This document shows positions 17,359 to 26,828 of a DNA stretch of 64,000 nucleotides, piece by piece (positions within the stretch are counted from its first letter, which is position 1; every line of letters begins with the position of its first letter). The stretch is from NCBI GenBank assembly GCA_003259005.1, contig QLII01000001.1, forward strand, positions 4,294,501-4,358,500, read 5' to 3'. The notes under the pieces were generated by a model. It was not told the DNA's origin, searched no databases, and worked only from the letters and a program-made list of their open reading frames with translations. The position numbers were made by a program, and so were the translations under genes. The stretch comes from Spirosoma telluris. Its GTDB lineage: Bacteria; Bacteroidota; Bacteroidia; Cytophagales; Spirosomataceae.

Positions 17359-17952
17359 CTAAGGCGTTCGTAATGCCCGCCGAATCACATCCTCAACACT
17401 CAGCGTCGGCTCAGCTTTTAGGGCATCATCCACGCTTTTCTCGGCAGTTGGCTTAGGAAAGCCTAATGCCACCAAAGCTGCCAGCGACTCTTCACGAACG
17501 GGGTCGATAGCCGACTGACGGTAGGTAGGGCCATTGGGCACAATCCCCGACTTTTTCATTTTATCCCGGAGTTCGAGTATGATACGTTGGGCCGTTTTAG
17601 CGCCAATACCCTTAATTGCCTGCACCGCCCGAACGTTTTCGCCTAAAATGGCTAATCGTAAATCACCGGGTTGCATAGCCGAAAGCATGCCCAGCGCCGT
17701 ATTTGGACCAACTCCCGAAACACCGATCAAATCCAGAAACAGTGATTTTTCGTCGGCGTTCACAAAGCCATAGAGTGCCTGTAAATCTTCGCGAAACAGG
17801 TGATGAATGAATAGTTTAATTCGGTCGCCACCGCCGGGTAGAACAGCATAGGTTTGAAGAGAAATATGAACCATATAGCCTACCCCTTGTACATCGATGA
17901 TAGCATGTGTAGGGTCTTTGTGGGCCAGGGTTCCGTCTAAATAAGCAATCAT
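17359..17952 (-). CDS. ruvA: Holliday junction branch migration protein RuvA
   Basis: A 197-residue protein; the start at 17952 gives MIAYLDGTL, the conserved RuvA N-terminus, rather than the upstream ATG at 18015. Domain I (oligonucleotide-binding beta barrel) covers about residues 1-63; domain II has two helix-hairpin-helix motifs (LIGVSGVGPNTALGML and IKGIGAKTAQRIILEL); the flexible C-terminal domain III (about 150-197) binds RuvB. It binds four-way DNA junctions as a tetramer and recruits the RuvB motor. ruvB is not adjacent. The gene follows the transglycosylase gene on the same strand with a gap of about 110 bases. Confidence 0.96.
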   Translation of the reverse strand: MIAYLDGTLAHKDPTHAIIDVQGVGYMVHISLQTYAVLPGGGDRIKLFIHHLFREDLQALYGFVNADEKSLFLDLIGVSGVGPNTALGMLSAMQPGDLRLAILGENVRAVQAIKGIGAKTAQRIILELRDKMKKSGIVPNGPTYRQSAIDPVREESLAALVALGFPKPTAEKSVDDALKAEPTLSVEDVIRRALRTP

Positions 17953-18065
17953 TCGTGGTTTGGAAAGGCTTGTCTTTAAGCCTGTTGTGTGTAGATAAAG
18001 ATACGAAAAACCCACGACTTTTTCACTAAAATCGTGGGTGTATATTGACGTTACAGGGTCTAGGT

Positions 18066-19636
18066 TTAACCAACAATAAGCTTCTGACCAGGCCGGAGAG
18101 CATTGCTCTTGATATGGTTCATTTTCTTAAGCTGGTCGATGGTCAGATCGTACCGCTGGACAATATTCCAGAGCGTATCGCCACTTTGTACCCGGTGGTA
18201 ACGAGGCTTGTAGCGATTCGTCTTGGCCAGTACTTCTGCCTTTTTACGGCCTTTGGCCGTACCCTGATCAGCCAGCCGCTCGGCGCGGGTTTCGGCAACT
18301 TCTTTCAAAATGGTTAACTTTTGTCCCTTCTGAATTTTGGTTGACCGCAAATGATTCCATCGTTTCAGGTCATACAGTTCAACATTATATCGATCAGCGA
18401 TCTCAGTCAGGTTATCACCTTTTTTAACCACATATGTTTGCTTGCGGGGCTTCCGCATAACCACTGTCTCAATGTCATCTTCGGGTTCATCGGCCGATTC
18501 GGCCACGGCAAGTTGGGCAACTGAGCCAGGCGCTTCTTCCAGACTTATATTAGCCAGCGGATTCCGATTCAATGCCGTCCAGGCACCCATCGAATCAGTA
18601 CCGTATCGCACATCTTCTGCACTAGCCAGCAAAATATGCTCCATGCGGCCAGGTATCCGCCTAGCTGAGTCCAGAATGGCCTGGCGACGTGATGCAAAAT
18701 AGGCATACTGCTCTTGTGGTATACGCAGCGGATATCGGTTAGTGCGTTCAGGCAGGATAGTTGTTGTAATAGCCGGATTCATTTTTTGCAAATCGGCTAA
18801 TGCCATCGTGCTATGTTTGGCAAACGTTTCCAGATTGAAATAACCGCTTACCTGAATGGTGTCATGCGGAATTGGGTATTCAAAATTTTCAGCTATGATA
18901 CCATGATCGCCAGCATGATTCATCAAATAAGTGAATGCTACAAACTGGGGTACATAGCCACGGGTTTCTTTCGGCAAGGCATCGTAAATGGTATAGAATG
19001 AATCACCCCCAGATCGGCGCATTGCCCGTTTTACGGCACCGGGCCCACAGTTGTAGGCAGCCATGGCCATTTCCCAATCGCCAAAGATGTTATATAAATC
19101 CCGCAGGTATTTACAGGCAGCTTCAGTGGCTTTCACGGGGTCCATACGCTCATCCACATACTCATCCTGAGACAAACGCAGGTCACGACCTGTTCCGGGC
19201 ATAATCTGCCAAAGCCCTCCTGCTCCAGCTCGTGAAATAGCGCGGGATTTAAAGCTGATTCAACAATAGAAAGGTATTTCAGTTCGTCAGGAAGGCCGTA
19301 TTGTTTCAGCATTCGCTCATAGAGCGGAAAGAAAAGCGGCATCCGTTCAAGCATAGTGCGTGTATAGCTTGCCCTTCGGAACGTGAAGTAATCGACATAA
19401 GCCTGTACGGCCTTGTGGTAATTCAAGGGAATGTCTTTCTGCAACTTCGCCAGCCGTTCCCGGATCAGGCTGTCAGGTACGGTTGGTACATACGCCAGTG
19501 TATCTTTCTTGACGATCGTACTGTCCACCATTCGTGGCCCGAATTGAATCGTAGTCTCAGCGTAGGTCACTGTTGCCAGCCCTACTACCGCACTCAACAG
19601 CCCCATTCTCAACAGGCTACGGTTCAGATAGTTCAT
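18066..19636 (-). CDS. mltD: Membrane-bound lytic murein transglycosylase D with LysM domains
   Basis: A 523-residue protein after restoring one base in the run at 19244-19246 (GGG on the plus strand). Start at 19636 gives MNYLNRSLLRMGLLSAVVGLATVTYA, a signal peptide. The lytic transglycosylase (SLT) domain includes SIVESALNP with the catalytic Glu, then GLWQIMPGTGR and YNCGPGAV. Two LysM peptidoglycan-binding domains follow near the C-terminus (VVKKGDNLTEIADRYNV and RVQSGDTLWNIVQRYDL). It cleaves glycan strands with formation of 1,6-anhydromuramic ends during cell-wall turnover. The break would otherwise separate signal plus first half of the catalytic domain from the remainder. Confidence 0.92.
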
Positions 19637-19654
19637 ACAGGTTTCGTTACGTGT

Positions 19655-19815
19655 TAAATATGAATGTATAATGCACAATGATCAATGTATAATAATCGTG
19701 CACTAGTGCTCTTCCAAAATAGATTCTATTGATTCTATATACCTGATTATCAGAATCAATAGAATCTATTTTGGACGAGTACTAGTGTATTCTACATTAT
19801 TCATTCTTCATTATA
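19655..19815. repeat. Nested intergenic palindromes; large dispersed repeat copy 2
   Basis: The inner palindrome has 36-base arms, 19701-19736 and 19752-19787, with two mismatches and a 15-base loop. Its loop and arm sequence recur in part at 104-158. It is flanked on both sides by words of another family (AATGTATAATG on the left at 19667-19695, ATTATACATTA on the right at 19788-19818), so one hairpin sits inside another. Located between gatA and mltD. Confidence 0.85.
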
Positions 19816-19817
19816 CA

Positions 19818-21242
19818 TTACAAAGTCCTTGCCAATGCGACTAAAGCCCCTTCGGCAAACGGAGGAGCCATTAGTTGTAAACCAATTGGTAAGCCATCGG
19901 CGTCAGTACCGTTTGGAATTGATATAGCCGGATATCCTACTACATTGGCCTGCACCGTGAAAATATCGGCGAGATACATTTGCAAGGGATCATCCGTTTT
20001 TTCACCCAACTTGAACGCCGGTGTCGGCGTAGTAGGCGAAAGTAAAAAATCATAATTCTCAAACAGGCGTTCGGTTTCCTGACGAATCAACCGCCGGACC
20101 TGTTGCGCTTTGGTATAATAGGCGTCGTAATAGCTGGCACTCAGCGCAAATGTTCCCAATAAAATCCGCCGACGCACTTCTGCACCAAATCCTTCTGTAC
20201 GGCTTTTTTTGTACAACGTCAAAAGGTCCAAGGCTGGTGTATCAGTCGATACACTTCTGTATCCATAACGTACGCCATCGAAACGCGAGAGGTTCGATGA
20301 GGCTTCGGCAGTGGTCAAAATATAGTAGGTCGGAAGGAGATATGTTAAAAGGGAAATATCAACAGGTTCTACTATATACCCAGCCGCTTTCAATTCGTTG
20401 ATTTTACCTTTAGTAGCTTCCCGAATGCTCTCAGAAACACCCGCACTCTCGACACCATCGCGCAAATAAGCGATTCGTAAAGGTCGGTCAGGAAGTGTGG
20501 CCTGGGAATAAGCTGAAACGGGCTGACTCGAAACGGTACTGTCAAAATCGTCGGGTCCTGCCATTATTTCGAGCAGCAGAGCAGCATCATGGGCGTTGTT
20601 GGCAATGGGTCCAATGCAATCGAAGGAGGAAGCGTAGGCAATCAGGCCCCAGCGGCTAATACGTCCGTAGGTGGGTTTCAGACCTACGACTCCACAAAAA
20701 GCAGCCGGTTGCCGAACCGAACCACCCGTGTCAGAACCAATGCTGGCCAAACAAAGCCCGGCCTGTACCGCTACTGCCGAACCACCGCTTGAGCCGCCAG
20801 GCACCCGGCTGGTATCAGCAGCATTACGAACGGGACCAAAGGCTGAATTTTCATTCGATGAGCCCATGGCAAATTCATCACAGTTCTGCCGACCAATGAT
20901 AATCACATCTTCATCCAGCAGCCGTTGAACAGCTGTTGCGGTAAATTGAGCCGTAAAATTTTCCAGAATCCGGCTGCCAGCCCGAACACTGTGCCCGGTA
21001 TAATTGAGTACATCTTTTATACCGATGACCATTCCGGCCAACCGACCTGCCTGACCAGATGCCAGCTTTTGGTCAACCGCATCAGCCTGTTGACGGGCTT
21101 CATCGGCATAAACTTCCGTAAAAACGTTAAGATCTCGATGTTCGTCGATACGAACGAGGTATTGCTCTACCAATTGACGGCAGGTAACGGTGCCAGTTTT
21201 AAGATCGGCCTGAACAGAGGAAAAGCTACGATAGGGGGTCAC
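19818..21242 (-). CDS. gatA: Glutamyl-tRNA(Gln) amidotransferase subunit A
   Basis: A 474-residue amidase-signature protein, full length. The Ser-Ser-Lys triad is visible: Lys in GIKDVL, a cis-Ser in SDTGGSVRQPA, and the nucleophile in the glycine-rich PGGSSGGSAVAV. As part of GatCAB it hydrolyses glutamine to ammonia so that Glu-tRNA(Gln) can be converted to Gln-tRNA(Gln). GatB and GatC are not neighbours, as is common in this phylum. No frame break. The start at 21242 (MTPYRSFSSVQADL) is reasonable. Confidence 0.95.
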   Translation of the reverse strand: MTPYRSFSSVQADLKTGTVTCRQLVEQYLVRIDEHRDLNVFTEVYADEARQQADAVDQKLASGQAGRLAGMVIGIKDVLNYTGHSVRAGSRILENFTAQFTATAVQRLLDEDVIIIGRQNCDEFAMGSSNENSAFGPVRNAADTSRVPGGSSGGSAVAVQAGLCLASIGSDTGGSVRQPAAFCGVVGLKPTYGRISRWGLIAYASSFDCIGPIANNAHDAALLLEIMAGPDDFDSTVSSQPVSAYSQATLPDRPLRIAYLRDGVESAGVSESIREATKGKINELKAAGYIVEPVDISLLTYLLPTYYILTTAEASSNLSRFDGVRYGYRSVSTDTPALDLLTLYKKSRTEGFGAEVRRRILLGTFALSASYYDAYYTKAQQVRRLIRQETERLFENYDFLLSPTTPTPAFKLGEKTDDPLQMYLADIFTVQANVVGYPAISIPNGTDADGLPIGLQLMAPPFAEGALVALARTL

Positions 21243-21254
21243 AAAGAATAAATT

Positions 21255-21360
21255 ATGGTATTCGGTTTAGGGTGGGCTGACGCAGAATTGCTTTCGCCGA
21301 TCCGCCGGTGCGGTCAGCCCATCGTAAACCGAATACCGTAAACTAAATACCTTAAACCAT
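21255..21360. repeat. Intergenic imperfect hairpin upstream of gatA
   Basis: TATTCGGTTTA near 21258-21268 is complementary to TAAACCGAATACC near 21326-21338; inside, GGGCTGAC (21273-21280) pairs with GTCAGCCC (21313-21320). Further TAAACTA/ACCTTAAACCATAAACT words follow. Confidence 0.7.
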
Positions 21361-21370
21361 AAACTAATAA

Positions 21371-21418
21371 AAACAGACAATCAGACGGTTCCAGATTGGT
21401 ACCGCCTGATTGTCTGCT
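21371..21418 (-). terminator. Terminator of tatA
   Basis: CAGACAATCAG (about 21374-21384) pairs with CTGATTGTCTG (about 21406-21416), with further internal pairing (CGGT/ACCG). It follows the tatA stop on the minus strand. Confidence 0.7.
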
Positions 21419-21443
21419 GTCATGTCATATAACATGACCTACC

Positions 21444-21647
21444 TTATTTCTCCGACTCTTTCAGACCTTCTTCGATATTTTCGCGAACGTCTTTGGTAGC
21501 GTCTTTGAATTCTTTGATGCCTTTACCAAGTCCCCGTGCGAGTTCGGGAATTTTTTTAGCGCCGAACAACAGGAGCAATGCCAGGAAAATAAAGATCATT
21601 TCCTGACCGCCCAAACCCATAATAGCATAAATGCTTGCTGAAACCAT
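21444..21647 (-). CDS. tatA: Sec-independent protein translocase TatA
   Basis: A 67-residue protein: one N-terminal transmembrane helix (MIFIFLALLLLFGAKK) followed by FG and an amphipathic helix (PELARGLGKGIKEFKDA), then an acidic/basic tail. This is the TatA/E layout; TatA polymerises to form the passage for folded proteins with twin-arginine signals. TatBC are not adjacent. A -7 box TAATTTTG lies on the minus strand at 21671-21678, 24 bases before the ATG. Confidence 0.93.
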   Translation of the reverse strand: MVSASIYAIMGLGGQEMIFIFLALLLLFGAKKIPELARGLGKGIKEFKDATKDVRENIEEGLKESEK

Positions 21648-21670
21648 GATTCCTGGAATTTGAATGTATG

Positions 21671-21678
21671 CAAAATTA
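21671..21678 (-). promoter_or_regulatory. Candidate tatA promoter -7 box
   Basis: TAATTTTG on the minus strand matches TAnnTTTG and is 24 bases upstream of the tatA ATG. Confidence 0.5.
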
Positions 21679-21812
21679 ACAAAACTCTCTCGTACAATCT
21701 ATTAAAACGTAGTGAAACTTACGTACTATCGGTTGATATAGTTTTCGGTATAAGGTATTTAGTTTGTCGTTCTAACCATAAACTGAAAACTGTATACCAT
21801 CTACTGAAAACC

Positions 21813-22289
21813 TCACCCTATTTTAATAGTCTCAACCGGGCGGGATGATTCCTGCCGTGGATTGGTCGCCGTGTATTCCCACTCCCGAAACTTCTCAATG
21901 TCCTCTTTAATTCCATTGAATAGCCAGAACATGAGCGCAATATCATCTGTCAATCCCACGATCGGTAGAAAATCGGGTAAAATATCAATTGGTGACACAA
22001 AGTAGATCAAAACGGCAATTACCCGAAGTAATGTTTTCCAGGGCAACTGACGGTACTCGCCTGATGCATAGGCTTTCAGCAAACGGGTAACAACCCCCAA
22101 CTGCTCTCGAAAAGCGGTAAAGTTTGCTCCCGAAAGGCCACCGCTTTTGTCAATAGCTTCCCGGATTAAATCATACAAACTTCGTGTATTACGAGCGTAT
22201 CGGGCGGCACCGTCGCTGGCCCGCTTAAAGAAAATGGAGGATAGAATCCTGGATATAAGTGTACTGTTCTTCATTGAATTTTTTGCCAT
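21813..22289 (-). CDS. YkvA family DUF1232 membrane protein
   Basis: A 158-residue protein, with an alternative start at Met6 (22274). The DUF1232 core is clear: ALIYF-like segment VIAVLIYFVSPIDILPDFLPIVGLTDDIAL, a hydrophobic stretch with the family pattern SPIDLIPDFIP (about residues 95-125). A preceding helix-rich region carries basic residues. Members are small membrane proteins of unknown function. The gene stands alone upstream of tatA. Confidence 0.88.
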   Translation of the reverse strand: MAKNSMKNSTLISRILSSIFFKRASDGAARYARNTRSLYDLIREAIDKSGGLSGANFTAFREQLGVVTRLLKAYASGEYRQLPWKTLLRVIAVLIYFVSPIDILPDFLPIVGLTDDIALMFWLFNGIKEDIEKFREWEYTATNPRQESSRPVETIKIG

Positions 22290-22398
22290 TCCGGTATGTG
22301 CCAGACAAACAAAGTAAGGAGTGGTACGTATCTAACAACTTTCGTTCGTGATATAAACGCAGGAACCTTAGCAGAAGTTTTATTCTGACCGCTATTGG

Positions 22399-22426
22399 TT
22401 TGTCTTGACGGTGAGACGTACTTTTG
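22399..22426 (+). promoter_or_regulatory. mdh promoter
   Basis: TTTG at 22399-22402 and TACTTTTG at 22419-22426 (16 bases apart) fit the Bacteroidota promoter pattern, about 36 bases before the mdh ATG. Confidence 0.6.
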
Positions 22427-22461
22427 CGGTCGTTTGTTAACCCTTTAATTCCGAATACTGT

Positions 22462-23402
22462 ATGAAAGTTACCGTAGTAGGTGCCGGGCTGTTGGAGCCA
22501 CCTGCGCTGACAACATTGTTCGCCGGGAACTTGCCCACGAAGTTGTTCTGCTAGACATCAAAGAAGGTATCAGCGAAGGTAAATCGCTTGATATGCTCCA
22601 GGCATCGACCTTGCTCGATTGTGACATTAAGCTGATAGGCTCTACCAACGATTATGAAAAAACAGCCGGGTCGGATGTTGTTGTAATCACCTCTGGCTTA
22701 CCCCGCAAACCTGGGATGACCCGCGAAGACCTTATTGGTATCAACGCAGGCATTGTAAAAGGGGTAACAGAAAATATCCTGAAACACTCGCCCGACGCGA
22801 TTTTCATTATTATCTCGAACCCAATGGATACGATGACCTACCTCGCGTTGAAGTCATCAGGACTACCCAAAAATCGGGTTATCGGTTTAGGTGGCGCATT
22901 GGATTCGGCTCGCTTCAAAACTTACCTATCGCTGGCGCTGAACTGCTCGCCAAACGATTTGCAGGCTTCTGTTATTGGTGGTCATGGCGATACGACCATG
23001 ATTCCATTAACACGCTTAGCCACTAAAGCAGGTGTACCTGTAAGCAACTTCCTGGATGAAGAAACCCTGAAAAAAGTAGCTGCCGACACGATGGTGGGCG
23101 GTGCTACCCTGACGGGCCTGATTGGAACCTCGGCCTGGTATGCGCCGGGTGCAGCCGGTGCGTACATGGTCGAAAGCATTCTGCGCGACCAGAAGCGTGT
23201 GATCCCCTCCTGCGTATTACTTGAAGGCGAGTATGGCCAGTCGGATATCTGCCTGGGTGTACCTGTCGTTTTGGGTAAAAATGGATGGGAAGAAATCATC
23301 GATTACAAACTCACCGACGAAGAGCAAGCCGCCTTCAATAAATCGGCCGATGCCGTTCGGAACATGAATGGTGTGCTGAGTACACTGAATATTGGCGTAT
23401 AA
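22462..23402 (+). CDS. mdh: Malate dehydrogenase
   Basis: Interconverts malate and oxaloacetate with NAD in the citric acid cycle. ATG at 22462 begins MKVTVVGAG; the frame then breaks at GGG 22486-22488 and, with one G restored, continues AVGATCADNIVRRELAHEV, completing the Rossmann motif, for 313 residues, the length of the LDH-like mdh family. Conserved parts include ITSGLPRKPGMTREDL (mobile active-site loop with Arg residues), NPMDTMTY, GLGGALDSARF (catalytic Asp/Arg region) and VIGGHGDTTMIPL (catalytic His). Annotating from the internal ATG at 22593 would drop the NAD-binding glycine motif. It is monocistronic, ending in a perfect terminator. Confidence 0.95.
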
Positions 23403-23408
23403 GTGAGA

Positions 23409-23468
23409 CCCACAGAACTAAAAAAGCCTGCTCATTTACGAATGAGCAGGCTTTTTTAGTTCTGTGGG
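23409..23468. terminator. Perfect bidirectional terminator, 28-base arms
   Basis: Arms 23409-23436 and 23441-23468 are exact complements with a TACG tetraloop; A- and T-runs on both sides suit termination of mdh (plus) and the antiporter gene (minus). Confidence 0.93.
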
Positions 23469-23476
23469 CACTATAT

Positions 23477-24732
23477 CTAGCTCTCTTCCTTAGTCACTTT
23501 TAACCGCTTTACCAGCATCGGCAAACTTAACCCCTGCCCCACTAACGTAATTAAAACGGTCACGACAGATATGAAAATGATGGTGTCGCGTTGCGGAAAC
23601 GTACTACCATTGGCTAACGTAACGGGCAGTGCAATGGCTGTAGCCAGCGAAACAATACCCCGCATACCAGACCAGCTAATAATCAGGCAGTTTTTCCAGT
23701 CCAGTTGAGCATCTTCGAATCGGCTGTCCTGGGTTTCCGAAAGGCCCGATCAATATTGATTTTTTGCAGAAATACCCTGGCCATTCGGATAGCTAAGGCT
23801 ATCAGGCAAATTAGAAAGCTATACCCAATGAGCGGCAAAATCTCCTGGCGATCAATATTGCCAAGCACATAGGGGAATTCAAGTCCTATAAGTACAAAGA
23901 CCAGCCCGTTTAGGATGAACACAATAATTTCCCAGATGGCTTTAGATTGAGCTTTTGTCCCGTCGGGGAAGAGCTTTTTGGCAAACTGAGAAATCATCAG
24001 CCCCAGCGTAACAACGGCAATAACACCCGAAACGTGAAGCTCTTCTGCTACTGAATAGGCAATAAATGGCATTAACAGCGTAAAGCTGATAGCAACCAAC
24101 TTGTTTTTCGGGATTCGTTTAAGAATGAATGCCAGAATTTTACCAAGTACCCATCCCACGGCAAAGCCTCCGGTTATCAATAATAAAAACTGCAAGCCTG
24201 CTTTCCAGAACACAAACGAACTACCAGCAACGGCCGCCACCGACAGGCGGTAGGCGATCAGGCCTGAAGCGTCGTTAATCAGGCTCTCGCCCTCTAAAAT
24301 CGTCAGGGTTTTGTGTGATAAACCCAACCCTTTGGTTATGCTCGTGGCAGCTACCGCATCGGTGGCCGACAAAATGGCTCCTAATACAAAGGCGAGTGGC
24401 CAGGTCATGCCTGGAATAATGAAATAGGCCGTGATCGCGATTCCACTGGCGGTTAGAAAGACCAGCGCAAATGCCAGTGTGGAAATCGTATTGATGTTCT
24501 TTTTAAATTCGGTCCAGGAGATATTAAAGGCCGCGTCGTATAACATCGGCGGTAGAAAAAGCAGAAAGACAACATCTGGATCAATCTCAATTTTTGGCAT
24601 TCCCGGAATGAATCCGACGGCTATTCCCGCAGTGACCATCAGAATTGGATAGGGCAAACGGATCTTATCGGCGACTGCTGATAAACCGATCATGACGGCC
24701 AACAGAAATAAAATGATGCTATAATTCTCCAT
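23477..24732 (-). CDS. Na+/H+ (CPA1/NhaP-type) antiporter
   Basis: About 418 residues with roughly 12 hydrophobic segments after one base is restored near 23731-23736. The start MENYSIILFLLAVMIGLS is good. Family features include a PPMLYDAAFNISWTEF segment, DAVAATSI (TM5-type Asp), GESLINDASGLIAYR (the conserved Asn-Asp ion-binding pair), and after the break SWSGMRGIVSLATAIALPV, the conserved G-MRG motif. It exchanges external protons for internal sodium (or potassium) for pH and salt control. The frame break would remove the last two helices from the rest of the protein. Confidence 0.88.
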
Positions 24733-24943
24733 AAGGATAGGAAACGGTTGCTATACACGTAACGAGGTTACCGTTACGGGGCGGCTCAATGGATTTTGTG
24801 TTTATAAACAGCCTGAACGAATACTGCATCATTGCAACCTGTTGAATTAAAGCCCAAATCTAATCGTAAATGGCTAAAGCATCCTGGCAGTTTCCGTAGG
24901 ACAAAGACTTAAAAAACTAAATTTGACTTGTGCACTGACAAGC

Positions 24944-24976
24944 AAAAATTCCCGCCAGAATCTGGCGGGAATTTTT
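24944..24976. terminator. Terminator hairpin, 16-base arms
   Basis: Arms 24944-24959 and 24961-24976 are exact complements with AAAAATT and AATTTTT ends. It is downstream of the porin gene on the minus strand. Confidence 0.85.
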
Positions 24977-25034
24977 AGTCAAGATAAATCTGTGGTTTTG
25001 TTGTCCGGTAAGTATTTGGCAAAATTTGGCTCTC

Positions 25035-25120
25035 GGGGCCGCCCGCGCGGTAGATCCTTTAGATTCTATTGTTGATAATCGTCTGATTCATAAACAATAG
25101 CACCTAAAGAATTCATAGAA
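25035..25120. repeat. Dispersed repeat copy 3: GC core plus AT hairpin
   Basis: Core GGGGCCGCCCGCGCGGTA at 25035-25052 followed by AT-rich inverted segments, including CTATTGTT (25066-25073) against AACAATAG (25093-25100). The layout matches copy 1 at 74-165: same core, same eight bases before and after it (TCTC before, GAT after). Confidence 0.75.
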
Positions 25121-25164
25121 TCAACCTACAAACAATTCTGCTTTAGTACTTATTTGCAATCGAC

Positions 25165-26645
25165 TTAAATAAACACCTGGTATTGTAAGGTCAACTGACC
25201 CCGTCGACCCGAAGGAGCGATCTGCGAACCAGTTGTTTCGTAATAGGGCCGGTTCTGGTAATCGAGTGTCAGTTTACCATTATGCCCTTTTATGAGGTAG
25301 TTAATACCAATATTATAGACTCCTAAGGTTTTTGTCACACGCTGATACGTAGCAACCTGGGCCTGCATGTATGGCATGAGTGTCCCATTACCCAGTCCAA
25401 ATAAATCCCGCTTCATGAGGTAGCCGAACTGGCTATAAACCACGCTACCCGTTCCGAACATAGGGAAAGCATTGCCCTGAGTACCCCTAGCCCACCAGGC
25501 GCTGTTGCAATTCCCGTGGCTGGGTTCATAATGCCGTTGTAGCGCAGGTAATTAGTTCCATAATCGGTGTGAAAATAGCCCAGATAGGCGTTAACAGCCG
25601 TACCGGTCTGACGGTTGACCGGCATATCTAAAAATGCAGCAACCGACCACAGATTCATATTCTGATAAGTTGTATCAGCCGATCCTGTTTCTTTCCGCCA
25701 CATGGCATTTTTTTGAGTAATGAAACCAGCTTCCAGATTAAAGATTTTCTTGGCACCCAGGTAGGTACCCGTCATATAACCGGGTGTTTGATTGGCTTCT
25801 TTATCGAAAAATTGGTAGAGGAATAGCCCCTGGAACTGCTTGTTATGGCCTTTAAGCGCAAAATTTGAGGTAGCTCCCAGTGCAGGCGGAGCTGCTCCAT
25901 TCGTTTGAACGGGAAATGGATCACTAACCGCTATACGGTAGTCGATTGGGCCTACCTGACCACGGGCATATAAACTTAGCTTACGAGAGAATTGATCCGT
26001 TTGGTCAACGGTCGCCTGAGCAAATACAGGCACGTCCAGGCTCATGATTGAGCTAACACTGGGCGATGAAAAACGGGATAAACCATTTACAATCGTCAGG
26101 CCACCCCCTATTTTTAGATAATCTTTATTTTTCCAGACTATATATTCGCCTACGGCATCGTGAAAGAAGGCCGCCACTTTACGGTTCGATGGTGTACCTG
26201 TAGTATTAAAGGCAGGAAAGCCATTAACGTAATTGAAGTTATTCATTCCGAACTGGAAATACATAAAGACGTGGTCGCTAATCTGACCAAATAATTGTAT
26301 CCGGGTTCGGCGCAGGCCAATATCAAACGTATTGTCTTTAGGCTCCTGAATAACCGTTGTGCCAGGGTTACTCTGATTAAGTCGTAGCCATGTCTGATTT
26401 AGAAAAGTAGCTTTAAAAAAGTGTGTTCCTGATTCGTTCAGGTTGTATTTCAACTCATTTTTTTCTGGAGTTGGTTTAGGTTTAGGAGCAACTGTCTCAT
26501 TGACAATAACTGGTCCAGCTGTGATGATGACCGGTGCCGATGGTTTGGCAGTATCGGCGGTAGGTGTAACGGCTTGTTGAGCAAATGTTAGTTGAGTAGT
26601 AATCAACAGGGCACCCACCCAGACAGTTCTCAGATTTATCTTCAT
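25165..26645 (-). CDS. Outer-membrane porin, phosphate-selective porin O/P-like
   Basis: A 493-residue protein after restoring one base in the C-run at 25484-25487. It begins MKINLRTVWVGALLITTQLTFAQQ (signal peptide), then a Pro/Thr-rich segment (about residues 25-60), and continues with alternating hydrophobic/aromatic strands of a beta barrel: RRTRIQLFGQISDHVFMYFQFG, KIGGGLTIVNGLSRF, FGYLMKRDLFG; it ends YQVFI, an outer-membrane-type aromatic end. Porins of this group carry phosphate or other anions or solutes; which one is unknown. A minus-strand -7 box TAGTTTTG lies at 26670-26677, 25 bases from the start. Confidence 0.83.
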
Positions 26646-26669
26646 TTAACTGCTGTTATGGTATTCATG

Positions 26670-26677
26670 CAAAACTA
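26670..26677 (-). promoter_or_regulatory. Candidate porin promoter -7 box
   Basis: TAGTTTTG on the minus strand fits TAnnTTTG and lies 25 bases before the porin ATG. Confidence 0.5.
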
Positions 26678-26776
26678 TGCTCGTGGATTAAGTCAACCTA
26701 AAAATATGGTTAAATTGTAATTAAACTTAGGTTATAGCTTCCTAAATTGGCGTTTTTCCAATATAAATAGGCGTAA

Positions 26777-26808
26777 AAAAGCCGTCTGTTCGCGAACAGA
26801 CGGCTTTT
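26777..26808 (-). terminator. Terminator of the efflux operon
   Basis: Perfect 32-base palindrome with arms 26777-26792 and 26793-26808, with T-run on the minus strand side, just after the RND gene stop at 26829. Confidence 0.88.
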
Positions 26809-26828
26809 ACACTACTTGATAAGATTGA

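Larger units (their letters stand above)
24733..25164. other. Intergenic region with terminator and dispersed repeat
   Basis: This gap holds the upstream region of the antiporter gene, the hairpin at 24944-24976 and the repeat copy at 25035-25120. No ORF or RNA gene is apparent. An AT-rich run lies around 24910-24925. Confidence 0.6.
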
